A stretch of 64,000 nucleotides of DNA from DATKZS01 sp035527835 [NCBI: bacterium] (GTDB lineage Bacteria; RBG-13-61-14): positions 1 through 64,000 of the forward strand of contig DATKZS010000093.1 in assembly GCA_035527835.1 (NCBI GenBank), given 5' to 3'. The translations under genes were made by a program, and so were the position numbers. The notes below the pieces were generated by a model. That model was not told the origin of the DNA. It saw only the letters and a program-made list of their open reading frames with translations, and ran no database searches. Shown piece by piece: positions 33,953 through 44,605 of this stretch (positions are counted from its first letter, which is position 1; each line of letters starts with the position of its first letter).

Positions 33953-36900
33953 ATGATAATGGCGCAAAAGAAGATGGAACGGCTCGTAGTGGAGAAAGGT
34001 TTTTTTGCACTCTGCCTGGCTATGCTGCTGGCTTCGGGTTGTTACATCCCCGGACTGGGAGCGCTGGGTGACGCCGACGATCCCCCGGCCAACACCGACC
34101 CGTCCGGCGTGGATGAAACCTATTACGGCAAGTTCTTGCTCTACGAGGTGGGCTTGGGCAAAGTGGAGAGGCTGACCGTCCCGACCGATGGCACCTCGCA
34201 AATCCCCTACATCGTGGGAGAGACCTATCTCCCGAGCAATGTGCCGGCCCTGTCCAATATCTACAATATCATGCACGTCGGCGACGGGCGTTACTTTTCT
34301 CCCTTTGATCTCCAGTTCGGAACCCCCTTTGACAACAATCAGACCTTCTTTTATAGGAACGATAATATTACTCCCATCACTTTTCGCGCCTCTTCCTCCA
34401 TGCCGGAAGGCATCGTGCTCAACAACTCCCTGAGCCTCTTTTACAACAACTTCATGCTGGGGAATACTGTTGAATTCGAAAACTCCTGCGCCGACGTCGT
34501 GCCGAACACCACTCCGGGGACGCCGTTGTTGTTCGTCAACACCATGTACCGTGGAGTGTTCAGCAATCCCGCCCCCGATGTTGACGTCTATGATTTCACC
34601 ATCGGCCCAACGGAAATCGGGACCATATTGGTGTTCAGGGGAAGGGTTACGCTGTTCAATCGCGGAAGCGATGACCAGTTCCGGCACCGGATGAAGCTGG
34701 TGCTCACGGATGACGCCGGAAACGTGCTGGCGGCCTCGGCGCATGGCAATGATCTCTGGAGGTATGTGGACCCGGAAATCTCCTATAACTTCCAGGTCCC
34801 CGATCTTTATCATCTCCGGGTGGAAGATCTTCTCGATACCGCCTGCGATAATAGCAACAAAGATGGGTATTGGCTTTACGTGGAAAGTCCCAGCTTCGAC
34901 GTTGACGTGAACCACATCATGAAGGGAGAGATTCAGCCCGCGCGCAACGGCAACCCAAGCGGCAACCCGCAACTTAACGGGGGCCCGACGTTTGAGCCCG
35001 ACGACTTGAGCACCAAGATCAAGGACGACTGGCCGGACTGCGACGGGGTCCCCGGCACCGGGGACGAGGGAGATGCGGGGGTATTCGATCGCTGCGGCTC
35101 CGTCACTGATTACGGGGCCCGGGACGGCAAAATGGAGTACCAGGAGGTTGACGATAAGAGTTCCATTGATGACGGCGAGTACTTTCAGGGCCGGGCCACC
35201 AACGTCGGGACCGCTCTTGATTCGGAGCCGAGCATCATCAACGCTCCGGACCGCGACAGCCTGCTCATGTTCGTCAACTACGGCTCCAGGATTTACATGC
35301 TGGAAAGCGTGGACGGAACCGACGGCTTGAGGTGGGACCTTTCCAACATTATCAACGACCGGCCTTCCATCGTGCCCCGGCAGTACCGAGGCGACCGGGG
35401 CGACATTGATTCTCCGGTGGTATCGTCAGGGCCCCTGGGCTTCTGCGATACCATCCCCGACCCCGGAGACGCCTGGGGCGCGACGGCCCTGGAGCACTTC
35501 GTTTACCTCTATGGAGAGTCCGTCACCGCCACCGGGGCCGTCCCCATTGCCCCGACCGGATACCCCGGAACCTATGCCGTGAACTTCGGTTCCAATAATC
35601 ACCTGGACTCCCCGGCTTTGGTGGACGTTCAGGCCGGCGATACCATCTATTCCGGGACGGACGGCATCATCAACACCTTCCTGGCCCCGCGTTACGTGGC
35701 GTACGGCGAGGTTCCCGTAGCCATTTACTACCCCCCCCCCTATAACAGGAAGGTCTTGATCACCATCCTCCCGGGAAGCACGGAGACGTTGCCGTTCCAC
35801 GGTCCCGGCAACCCTGACGATCCCGCCATCTATGAGTTTAACGGTGCGACCGTCGGCTACCAGCATCCGCTCGCCAACCCCACTTATGGCGGCTCCAACC
35901 AAAGCGGCTTCCTCCTCGGAGACGACGAATGGAACCCCGATATCTTCAAGGGCAACACCCTTTCGCCGCCCGCCTACCTGCAAAAACAGCAGTGCAGCTT
36001 CTATATGATGGGGATTTCCTTTGACCAATGCGCCTATGGCGTTCCCCAGGACGAGAATGGCGAGGAGCCTCCGGTCATTGAGTCCGGAGCCGATGGGGAG
36101 CTCAACACCTTGAGCTCGCTGCTCATCAAGTACCGCGGGGATGACCACTTGTGCCATGACGGCGACACGGTGGCCATCTGCGCGGGACGGGACGGCAGTT
36201 TCGGGTGGCAGGACATCTATATCCCCATCCTCGGCGACGACCGCCTCGAAGTCGTGCAGGACACCGGCAGTACCATCGGCGATTATTTCCCCGGCCCTGC
36301 CGCCGCAAGCCTCTATTGGACCGAAATCTTGAATGATAACACGGCGGGGCTCTCCTGGGGGCCGCGGCAGGTCATCGGCATAAGCTCCGGGCCCGACCAC
36401 GTGCTCCAGACCGGAATCATTGATTCCACCACCACGATTGACATTGACCGATGGATCGTTTATGTCGGGGGCGACCATATGTGTGAGACCCTGGACGGCT
36501 ATCCCGCCATCTGTCCGGGCGTGGAAGCCAAGATTGACCTGTACCAATGGAACGACCCCAATTATAAAACCCGTCCCGAACCAACCCGGAAGATCCTCAG
36601 CGTTTGGCCCATGTATTTCAGCTCACCCTCCTTCTCGGGCTTGAAGACGAACAACACCACCGACGCCATGAAGAAAGACCTCCGGTTCGCCCGTTCGGAT
36701 TATTATGGCGACGCTGACGACGTCTTCTGCATGATCGGCTCCGAGATGGCGATTTGTCCCGGCATGAACGGCTATTTCCAGAGTTATCCTACCAGCCAGA
36801 AGGTGAAGGTGGCTGAGGACACTGATCCGTTCAACCTGTATCGGAGGATTGCGGGTTACCTGACCCAGGATTGCTATACCATGGTTACCGAGCATGAACA

Positions 36901-38422
36901 GAAGTCATGGGAAGATGATGCCAAGACCTATTATCGGCTCTATCATTTCCAGGGCGTGCGCCATGACGACCGGATCAAATGGGACGCCGCCAAAGGCTAT
37001 TTCATCAGCACGGGCCAGAACGGCATCAACCAGAGCTGCATGGCCTCTGGAGACATGTTGACCGTTCATCACGTCAACGGACGGGCCGTCACCATCGGCC
37101 TTTACAAGGGAATGCCCGACATGCCGATCATCAGCGTCGGGCCCAACGGCGTATTGGATACTTATCCCCTGGCCGATGAGAGGATTTATTGGGGTGACGG
37201 GATCTACAAGGTCAGCACCGGCCGGGATGGCGTGTCCAATTCCTTCGCCATGGGCGATGACCGTCTGGAATTCTTCATGGGCACGGGAAAGCCGGATTAT
37301 CCGTGCGTGCGTTCCGGCGACGGCATCGCCGACACCTATGCCCAGCGAAACGACACCCAGCTTTATGATCCCCTTGATAATGAAAAGACCGGCTTTGACT
37401 CGTTCAACGTCTGGGGACCGGATGCGGTGGCCGTGGGCGATAAGATCTACCTGTACTACACCGCGCTGGGGTGGCACGAATTGGGCCCATCAAACCGGGA
37501 CGGCAAGGGCGCCCTGGGCGACCTCGGCGAATGCCGGCGGGCCGGGTTTGATCAAAAGTGGGGAAAATGGAAACGGGATCTGTCCCAGACCAAGGATATC
37601 AGCAAGCATCTGGAAAGCATCTACGCATATGATTTCGACCTCAGGGATGGGCAGTTCACGCACCTGCTGGACGACAGCCCGGGCGTGATACTCGCCCCCA
37701 GGATCGGAGTGGCCACCAGCACCGTCAGCCGACTCCGCGCCGACCCCGGAGACTGGGATTTCCGCAACCAGCCCGCCCTCGACCTCGGCCGGCAATGCGC
37801 CGGATCTCTCGATTTAATCATTGACCTCGGGGTTCAACTTCCCGTTTTGCCCGACACCAATTTCAACGGCGCTTACAGCCCGGAGATCAAATTCACCAGA
37901 ACGCCCGACGGCGAGAGCCTGCTCTTCCTCATGTTCTTCACCGGACGCGCCGCCATCGAAACCGACAATGCCTATGAAAAGGCCAAGTCGCAGGTCGGAG
38001 TCGCCCGCTCCCTCGACGGGATCAGCTGGGAAGTCGTCCGCGACCTGAACCCTCTGGTCTGGCTGGCGGAAATTGATATAATTGCCACGGTCATCGGAAC
38101 CCCAACCGAATACGCTTATCCCACCGTGGTCAACGCCGGGGCGGACGAGTATGGCGAGCCCATGTACGGCATGTTTTTCAATCAATCCGTGTTCGCTGAC
38201 ATCGGTTGGAATGATATAACGTTCTATGATTTTAAGAGAACGGACCACATCGGCTACGCCGTGCGCAAGGGCAAATCCAGCATATCCTCCTTCTGCTCGC
38301 TGCGCTCGAATTACTGGACCGATGACAGCGGGCGCGTCCGTTCCATTCTCCAGGTCGTCATCCTGGCCATCCCCCTGCTGCTGGTCTTCTCGGTCAGGCT
38401 GTATCGCCGGCCCAGGAACTAG
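33953..38422 (+). CDS. Giant surface lipoprotein with repeated G-x-DG-x2-x-T modules
   Basis: A 1489-residue exported protein. The lipobox LLASGC is at about residue 31. Residues ~140-330 resemble a pre-peptidase C-terminal (PPC) fold (DVYDFTIGP, FNRGSDDQF, YHLRVED). The centre contains at least seven copies of a motif like ISxGPNGVLxT, alternating with GDDxxC...AICPGxxG segments. The C-terminal third has S-x-DGISWE-type sequence of beta-propeller or GH43-like proteins. A final hydrophobic segment (VVILAIPLLLVFSV) plus RRPRN could be a second anchor. A run of ten C lies at 35731-35740. GGAGG precedes ATG 33953 by seven nt. It follows fadL closely. No family was recognised for the whole protein. 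Confidence 0.75.
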   Translation: MIMAQKKMERLVVEKGFFALCLAMLLASGCYIPGLGALGDADDPPANTDPSGVDETYYGKFLLYEVGLGKVERLTVPTDGTSQIPYIVGETYLPSNVPALSNIYNIMHVGDGRYFSPFDLQFGTPFDNNQTFFYRNDNITPITFRASSSMPEGIVLNNSLSLFYNNFMLGNTVEFENSCADVVPNTTPGTPLLFVNTMYRGVFSNPAPDVDVYDFTIGPTEIGTILVFRGRVTLFNRGSDDQFRHRMKLVLTDDAGNVLAASAHGNDLWRYVDPEISYNFQVPDLYHLRVEDLLDTACDNSNKDGYWLYVESPSFDVDVNHIMKGEIQPARNGNPSGNPQLNGGPTFEPDDLSTKIKDDWPDCDGVPGTGDEGDAGVFDRCGSVTDYGARDGKMEYQEVDDKSSIDDGEYFQGRATNVGTALDSEPSIINAPDRDSLLMFVNYGSRIYMLESVDGTDGLRWDLSNIINDRPSIVPRQYRGDRGDIDSPVVSSGPLGFCDTIPDPGDAWGATALEHFVYLYGESVTATGAVPIAPTGYPGTYAVNFGSNNHLDSPALVDVQAGDTIYSGTDGIINTFLAPRYVAYGEVPVAIYYPPPYNRKVLITILPGSTETLPFHGPGNPDDPAIYEFNGATVGYQHPLANPTYGGSNQSGFLLGDDEWNPDIFKGNTLSPPAYLQKQQCSFYMMGISFDQCAYGVPQDENGEEPPVIESGADGELNTLSSLLIKYRGDDHLCHDGDTVAICAGRDGSFGWQDIYIPILGDDRLEVVQDTGSTIGDYFPGPAAASLYWTEILNDNTAGLSWGPRQVIGISSGPDHVLQTGIIDSTTTIDIDRWIVYVGGDHMCETLDGYPAICPGVEAKIDLYQWNDPNYKTRPEPTRKILSVWPMYFSSPSFSGLKTNNTTDAMKKDLRFARSDYYGDADDVFCMIGSEMAICPGMNGYFQSYPTSQKVKVAEDTDPFNLYRRIAGYLTQDCYTMVTEHEQKSWEDDAKTYYRLYHFQGVRHDDRIKWDAAKGYFISTGQNGINQSCMASGDMLTVHHVNGRAVTIGLYKGMPDMPIISVGPNGVLDTYPLADERIYWGDGIYKVSTGRDGVSNSFAMGDDRLEFFMGTGKPDYPCVRSGDGIADTYAQRNDTQLYDPLDNEKTGFDSFNVWGPDAVAVGDKIYLYYTALGWHELGPSNRDGKGALGDLGECRRAGFDQKWGKWKRDLSQTKDISKHLESIYAYDFDLRDGQFTHLLDDSPGVILAPRIGVATSTVSRLRADPGDWDFRNQPALDLGRQCAGSLDLIIDLGVQLPVLPDTNFNGAYSPEIKFTRTPDGESLLFLMFFTGRAAIETDNAYEKAKSQVGVARSLDGISWEVVRDLNPLVWLAEIDIIATVIGTPTEYAYPTVVNAGADEYGEPMYGMFFNQSVFADIGWNDITFYDFKRTDHIGYAVRKGKSSISSFCSLRSNYWTDDSGRVRSILQVVILAIPLLLVFSVRLYRRPRN

Positions 38423-38444
38423 TAAGCCGAGCGCCTCTCATTCT

Positions 38445-38480
38445 CCCCGGGGCCGGCCCTCACCGGCCCCGGGGATTTTT
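38445..38480 (+). terminator. Rho-independent terminator
   Basis: A perfect 12-bp stem, CCCCGGGGCCGG (38445-38456) with CCGGCCCCGGGG (38463-38474), a six-nt loop and an ATTTTT tail lie 22 nt after the giant lipoprotein gene. Confidence 0.88.
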
Positions 38481-38487
38481 CCCGGGT

Positions 38488-38535
38488 GGGGCCGACACTC
38501 TTGTCGGCCCGAAGCCCGGGGACAAGAGTGTCCCC
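38488..38535. repeat. Family H double hairpin (copy 2)
   Basis: GGCCGACACTCTTGTCGGCC and GGGGACAAGAGTGTCCCC share the GACACTCTTGTC core with GGCC or GGGG flanks. It directly follows the terminator and precedes the mreB promoter. Confidence 0.85.
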
Positions 38536-38604
38536 GCCGCCATGTCCTCCCGCCCGGCGCCATGCCGGATTCCCCCGAACCGTCCCCCCTCATGGGGAGT
38601 CTGA

Positions 38605-38633
38605 TTGTTTTGGCGGCGGCTTTTTGTTATGAT
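38605..38633 (+). promoter_or_regulatory. Putative promoter of mreBCD-mrdA
   Basis: TTGTTT (38605-38610), 17-nt spacer and TATGAT (38628-38633) lie about 140 nt upstream of mreB. It is the only good match in the 349-nt gap. Confidence 0.45.
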
Positions 38634-38771
38634 GACATAACCAAGGCATTCCGTTTGCGTATGCGGGATTTCCCTTGGCCCGCGGCCGGGGCGGCCAAGG
38701 ACAAGGGCGGCCAAAGAGAATAACAGCGGATGCGCGCCGGCTCAATCGGGTGCCCAAGAGGAATTTAAGAA

Positions 38772-39809
<1,038 letters not shown>

Positions 39810-39842
39810 GCGGGACCTCCCGCTAAAAACCCCGGGACCGTC

Positions 39843-40709
39843 ATGTTTGCGGAATGGCTGAGACGCAATCAGAACGTCGTTGTCCCCCTGGCGCTTTTCT
39901 TGTCCTCGCTCACGCTGCTCTCCTACGAATCCTATAGTCCCAAGAACCAGAGGACCAGCCTGTTCGCCGGCGTCGTCATTGACGTGATCAGCCTGGGCCA
40001 GCGCTCGGTGACCGGAGTGGCTTACGGGATCAGGGACACGTTCCAACACTATTTCTGGCTCAGGGGCGTGGAGGAAGAGAACGAGGAGCTGCGCCGCCGG
40101 GTGAGCGAGCTGGACTCCAAAAACCAACGCCTTCAGGAGCAGGCCTACGAGAACGAGCGCCTGCGCAAGCTCCTGAATTTCGAGCCGATGGAAGGGTTCA
40201 AGACCGTGCCCGCCCAGGTGATTGGAGAATCGGCGCTGGGACTGCCCAAGACCATAACCATCGAAAAGGGGAGCCTGAGCGGGATCCGGCCGAGAATGGC
40301 GGTAATATCTTATAACAGCGCCCTGGTCGGGCAGATCCTGGACCAGCCTGGCTCCGGCATCGGCGCCATCTCCTGCCAGGTCCTGCTCATCACCGACCAG
40401 CGCAGCCGCGTCAGCGTCATGGTGCAGAGGCCGGCGAGCCGGGCCAAGGGGATGCTGGTGGGAAGGCCCGGCGAGACCAATACCTGCGACCTGCTCTACA
40501 CCGAGCGCCACGCCGACATCCGCGCCGGCGATACCCTCATCACCTCCGGATATGGCGGAGTGTTCATGAAGGGACTGCCCGTGGGCGTGATCAAGGAAAT
40601 AGTGAACGATCCCGCTTCGTATTATCCGCTGGTCCGGGTGGACCCGGTCGCCGATTTTTCCAAGCTGGAAGAGGTCCTGGTCATCGTTCCGGAGGGAGAA
40701 GGGCCATGA
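39843..40709 (+). CDS. mreC: Rod-shape protein MreC
   Basis: A 288-residue bitopic protein with one N-terminal membrane span (about 12-28), a coiled coil of about 40 residues (EEENEELRRRVSELDSKNQR) and the periplasmic double beta-barrel domain (about 110-285) with IEKGSLSGIRPRMAV and DTLITSGYGGVFMKGLPVG. MreC links the cytoskeleton to PBP2. It lies 33 nt after mreB and overlaps mreD by four nt. Confidence 0.95.
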   Translation: MFAEWLRRNQNVVVPLALFLSSLTLLSYESYSPKNQRTSLFAGVVIDVISLGQRSVTGVAYGIRDTFQHYFWLRGVEEENEELRRRVSELDSKNQRLQEQAYENERLRKLLNFEPMEGFKTVPAQVIGESALGLPKTITIEKGSLSGIRPRMAVISYNSALVGQILDQPGSGIGAISCQVLLITDQRSRVSVMVQRPASRAKGMLVGRPGETNTCDLLYTERHADIRAGDTLITSGYGGVFMKGLPVGVIKEIVNDPASYYPLVRVDPVADFSKLEEVLVIVPEGEGP

Positions 40710-41221
40710 TCCGCCAATACGCGCTGGTGCTGCTGGCGGGAGCCGTGGCCGCGGTGCTCCAGACCACCATCCTTTCCGGCATGACCCGCAACCTGCAGGT
40801 GGACTTCATTTTCATCATCGTCGTGATCGTCGGCCTGTTCAAGGACCCGGTCCACGGCTCCATCTGGAGCGCGGCCCTGGGCCTGACCGAGGACATCCTC
40901 TCCGGCAGCATGAGCGGAATCTTCATGGCCTCCTGCCTCTGCGTCTTCATGGCCGCGCAGGTCATCCGGGAGAGGCTCAGCCCCGACGCCCCCCTCTCCC
41001 AGTTCACCATCGCCCTGGCGCTCGGCCTGTTCGACCGGGTTGTTTTATACATCCTGCAGGGGCTGTTCTCCCCCGAGCCGGTCGCGCTTTCCGGGGGCCT
41101 CATTGCCCACGTCTTGCTCGGCGCCTTGATCAATGCCGCGCTGGTGCCCGTCTTCTTTTTTGTCATGAGCCGCCTGCCCGGTTTCATCGAGATGCCCCGC
41201 GGGCCGCGGGCCGCCGTCTAA
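40706..41221 (+). CDS. mreD: Rod-shape protein MreD
   Basis: A 171-residue integral membrane protein with about five spans and the usual short length. The stretch VDFIFIIVVIVGLFKDPVHG and the following GLTEDILSG are typical of MreD. It works with MreC and PBP2 in the elongasome. The ATG overlaps the mreC stop codon (ATGA), and PBP2 starts 14 nt downstream. Confidence 0.92.
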   Translation: MIRQYALVLLAGAVAAVLQTTILSGMTRNLQVDFIFIIVVIVGLFKDPVHGSIWSAALGLTEDILSGSMSGIFMASCLCVFMAAQVIRERLSPDAPLSQFTIALALGLFDRVVLYILQGLFSPEPVALSGGLIAHVLLGALINAALVPVFFFVMSRLPGFIEMPRGPRAAV

Positions 41222-41235
41222 CGGGGGACGAAGCC

Positions 41236-43146
41236 ATGCCCATGCCGTTAAGTGAGATGGAACGCCAGATCATCAAGGAGAAGCTCGACGGCTGGCTCTT
41301 GATCATCGCCGGCGCCTTCCTCTTGCTCCTCATCCGCTTCTGGGTCCTTCAGGTGGTAAAGAATGAGCTCTACTCCAGCATCGCGAAAAACAACCAGATC
41401 CGACAGATCACGGTCCCGCCCATGCGCGGCAACATCTATGACCGCAACGGCTTCATGCTCGCCGATTGGGAGCAGAGCTTCAACGTGTTGGTGACCCCCG
41501 CCGACATCAATGACGACGCCCTGAACATGCTGGCGAACATCCTGTCCACCACCCCCGAGGCCATCAAGGAGCGGATGGAAGAGAACCGGTCATGGTCGCC
41601 CTTCATCCCGGTGCAGGCCGCCGAGGACATCACCTGGGACCAGTTCGCCAAGGTGGAGGAGAACCGACTGGCAATGCCCGGAGTGGACACCGAGCTTCGA
41701 CCCGTCCGAAAATATTATCCCGAATCAATCTACGTCTCCCACCTCATCGGATACATGGGCGAAATAACCCGCGACATGATGAACGACCCACGGTTCGCGG
41801 ACTACCGAATGGGAGACCGGCTCGGAGTCTCCGGCCTCGAACGCGCCCTCGAGCTCACCCTGCGCGGACGACCCGGCCTCACCTCCAAGCTCGTGGACGC
41901 CAAGGGACGAGAGATCAGCGCCGACAACAACCTCCAGGACATGCGCGGCCGACTCGACTACACCGAGAAGCTGCGCGAACTCGAAGCAATGGCCCGCCCG
42001 GTCGAGCCCGGAAAGTCCGTGGTCCTCACCATTGACATCGGCCTCCAGAAGATAGCCTCCGACGCCATGGGCGGGAACATCGGGAGCGTCGTGATCATGG
42101 ACGTGAAGAACGGCGAGCTCCTGGCCCTGCTCAGCAAGCCCGCCTTCAACCCTTCCCTCTTCGTGAAGGGCATCGGGATCGAGGCCTGGAAACAAATGCG
42201 CGATGACCCGGACCACCCGCTGCTCAACCGGGCGATAACCAGCGCCTACCCGCCCGGCTCAATCTTCAAGATCGTGATGGCGGCCGGAGGACTCGACGAC
42301 GGATTCATCAAGCCGGGAACCCGCCAGGAGTGCACCGGCCTTTACACGCTCGCCAACCAGAACTTCCGCTGCTGGAACCGGACCGGACATGGAAACATCG
42401 CCGTGGAGCAGGCCATCATCCAATCCTGTGACGTGTTCTTCTACAAGCTGGGCGAGAAAATGGGAGTATGGGAGATCGCCAAGTGGGCCCGGCGCTTCGG
42501 CCTCGGCAGCCCCATCCATATCGGGCTCGACCAGGAAAAAGCCGGCCTGGTGCCCGACCCCGATTGGAAACAAAGGGTCCGCCACCGACAGTGGTATCCG
42601 GGAGAGACCATCCTCATCTCCATCGGACAGGGCTACATGCTGGTAACGCCCCTCCAGGCCGTGCTCATGCCCGCCGCCGTGGCCAACAACGGGACCCTCT
42701 TGCGGCCCCAGCTCATCCACCACCTTGAAGACGCCGGCAGAAAACCCCTCACCAAGTTCGAGCCCCGGGTCATGGCCCGGGGACTCATCAGCCAGCCGAC
42801 CCTGAAAATCCTGCGCGAGGGCATGGACGGAGTAGTGAACGCCCCGGACGGCACCGCCCGAAACTACGTGCGCAGTGATGTGATCAGGATCGCGGGAAAG
42901 ACCGGGACCTCCGAGGTCAGCAAACGCTACCAGGGAAGGCCGCTCGAGGAAACGCCGGTCAAGTACCGGGACCACGCCTGGTTCATTGCTTACGCCCCCG
43001 CCGACGATCCGAAGATCGCCATCGTGGTCATGGTCGAGCACGGCGGGTCCGGGGGCGCCGCCGCGGGGTCCGTCGCCAGGAAAATTCTGGAGGAATATTT
43101 TTCCGCCAACACCGCCATGACCGTTCTCGGACCGCCCGGCGGATAA
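41236..43146 (+). CDS. mrdA: Penicillin-binding protein 2 (elongasome transpeptidase)
   Basis: A 636-residue class B PBP. One N-terminal membrane span (about 20-38) is followed by the dimerisation domain (MRGNIYDRNGFMLA) and the transpeptidase domain with Ser342-x2-Lys345 (PPGSIFK), a SxN-like motif SCD (QSCDVFFYK) and Lys555-Thr-Gly. It cross-links lateral-wall peptidoglycan with MreBCD and RodA. No rodA follows: the next gene is convergent and starts only five nt away, so rodA must be elsewhere. GGGGGA precedes the ATG. Confidence 0.95.
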   Translation: MPMPLSEMERQIIKEKLDGWLLIIAGAFLLLLIRFWVLQVVKNELYSSIAKNNQIRQITVPPMRGNIYDRNGFMLADWEQSFNVLVTPADINDDALNMLANILSTTPEAIKERMEENRSWSPFIPVQAAEDITWDQFAKVEENRLAMPGVDTELRPVRKYYPESIYVSHLIGYMGEITRDMMNDPRFADYRMGDRLGVSGLERALELTLRGRPGLTSKLVDAKGREISADNNLQDMRGRLDYTEKLRELEAMARPVEPGKSVVLTIDIGLQKIASDAMGGNIGSVVIMDVKNGELLALLSKPAFNPSLFVKGIGIEAWKQMRDDPDHPLLNRAITSAYPPGSIFKIVMAAGGLDDGFIKPGTRQECTGLYTLANQNFRCWNRTGHGNIAVEQAIIQSCDVFFYKLGEKMGVWEIAKWARRFGLGSPIHIGLDQEKAGLVPDPDWKQRVRHRQWYPGETILISIGQGYMLVTPLQAVLMPAAVANNGTLLRPQLIHHLEDAGRKPLTKFEPRVMARGLISQPTLKILREGMDGVVNAPDGTARNYVRSDVIRIAGKTGTSEVSKRYQGRPLEETPVKYRDHAWFIAYAPADDPKIAIVVMVEHGGSGGAAAGSVARKILEEYFSANTAMTVLGPPGG

Positions 43147-43151
43147 GGGGC

Positions 43152-44321
43152 TCACATCTTCTTGCGCTCCGGGAGCTTGGGCAGCGTCCCCGGCGATAAC
43201 GCGCCCTGGATCATCAGCGCCAGGAACCACGCCGACAGAGAGGCCGGAAAATATGTGAATACCGGATCAATGGTACCGTAAAACATCCAGACCACCACCG
43301 CCCACGCAATTTCCATGGCCGGAAGCGCCGCCCACCACCCCAGACGCAGCCAGATCAGGAACACCATGAAAAAATGCACGGCCAGCAGGAAATTGGTGCC
43401 CGCCAGGTGAAAATAGAAAAAATCGAAATAGACGTCCACCAGGACCGCGCTGTAGCCGATGATCGCGAATTCTATGGGCACCGGAAGGCCGTCGCCCGAC
43501 CCGGATTCCTTGACCGATGACCAGAACATCTCGTAAAAGGCCAGCGCCGTGGCCGTCGCCAGCACGAAGGGCAGGAGCATCATCCGCATCCGATTGGTGG
43601 GAAAGTTCGTCTCGCGGAGCGTCAGGCTAAGGCCCTGCCTGGCGAACGACATCGCGTTCAGCAGCAGGCCGGAGCTGCCGTCGTAGGATGCCATCCCCGC
43701 GACCGCTTCGCCCGCCCCCAGAAAATACATGATGCATTGCGGGTTATCATTCTCATCACGCCACCGATCGCCCCGCAACATCGGGTTCTGAACCGGAATT
43801 ATCTCCAGGCCTGATGCGCCCTCCTTGCCGCCAAGGCTTAAGCCCCCGCGCGGCCTCCCCAAGGCGATGGCATAGGTCTGGTTGGGAGGCCCCAGAAAAC
43901 CCGTGACGTCCACCAGCCCGCTGGCGGTCAGATCGCTCGTCCACCGCCCGCTCAACAAGGGCACGCTCCTGGAGAACACCGGCATCCAGAACAGCGTGTA
44001 ATACGAAGACGAGGAACCCGACAGCCGGTATTTACCCTGCTTATCCACCACGTTCTCCCAGAGCTCCGTCCCGCCCGAAACCACACTGACCGGGCCTTCG
44101 TAATCAACCTCGATGCTGACCGTGGACTCCTCGAGATCAGGGTAGAGGCGCTCCAGGTCATATCTGGCCCAATATCCGTTGCGGGAGGGATTGAACAGGC
44201 ACACGCCTTGGCCCAGGTTGCCCACGAACACCGCGAGCACCATAAGGAAAGGAGGCGCCACGAGCAGAAACCCGGTTTTTAAAAGGACCTTTTTCCTCTG
44301 AGCGGATTTGATCTTTTCCAT
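43152..44321 (-). CDS. Polytopic membrane protein of unknown function
   Basis: A 389-residue protein with one N-terminal span (about 15-33), a long extracytoplasmic domain of about 210 residues rich in Gly, Ser and beta-type sequence, and four to five C-terminal spans from about 250. The overall plan (single span, large exported domain, cluster of spans) is like CreD-family proteins, and a CreD-like gene lies divergently next door, but I cannot show homology from sequence alone. The ATG is preceded by AAGGTGG. It is divergent from the envelope locus at 44606 and shares its 284-nt regulatory gap. Confidence 0.55.
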   Translation of the reverse strand: MEKIKSAQRKKVLLKTGFLLVAPPFLMVLAVFVGNLGQGVCLFNPSRNGYWARYDLERLYPDLEESTVSIEVDYEGPVSVVSGGTELWENVVDKQGKYRLSGSSSSYYTLFWMPVFSRSVPLLSGRWTSDLTASGLVDVTGFLGPPNQTYAIALGRPRGGLSLGGKEGASGLEIIPVQNPMLRGDRWRDENDNPQCIMYFLGAGEAVAGMASYDGSSGLLLNAMSFARQGLSLTLRETNFPTNRMRMMLLPFVLATATALAFYEMFWSSVKESGSGDGLPVPIEFAIIGYSAVLVDVYFDFFYFHLAGTNFLLAVHFFMVFLIWLRLGWWAALPAMEIAWAVVVWMFYGTIDPVFTYFPASLSAWFLALMIQGALSPGTLPKLPERKKM

Positions 44322-44605
44322 GCCACCACCTTCGCAATGCGCTCAAAAGCTTATGCAAAACGGACCGCCACCCGCCTGAGTGGTTGCCGCCGGACCACGG
44401 TCAAGCGCCATTCTACTTGAACCGCTCCCCAAGTCAAATGCTGATGACAAAACCATGCCGGCTCATCCTCGATGCTCTTTACCCTTGCCACAATTTCGCC
44501 ACATCTTTCCCCGGAATCGCCACCTCTTGAACATCTTGACTCCCCGCGCCCCATATATGGTAGCGCCATGATCAAGAGATCGGAGAGAAGAGCAGGAGGT
44601 CAAAA

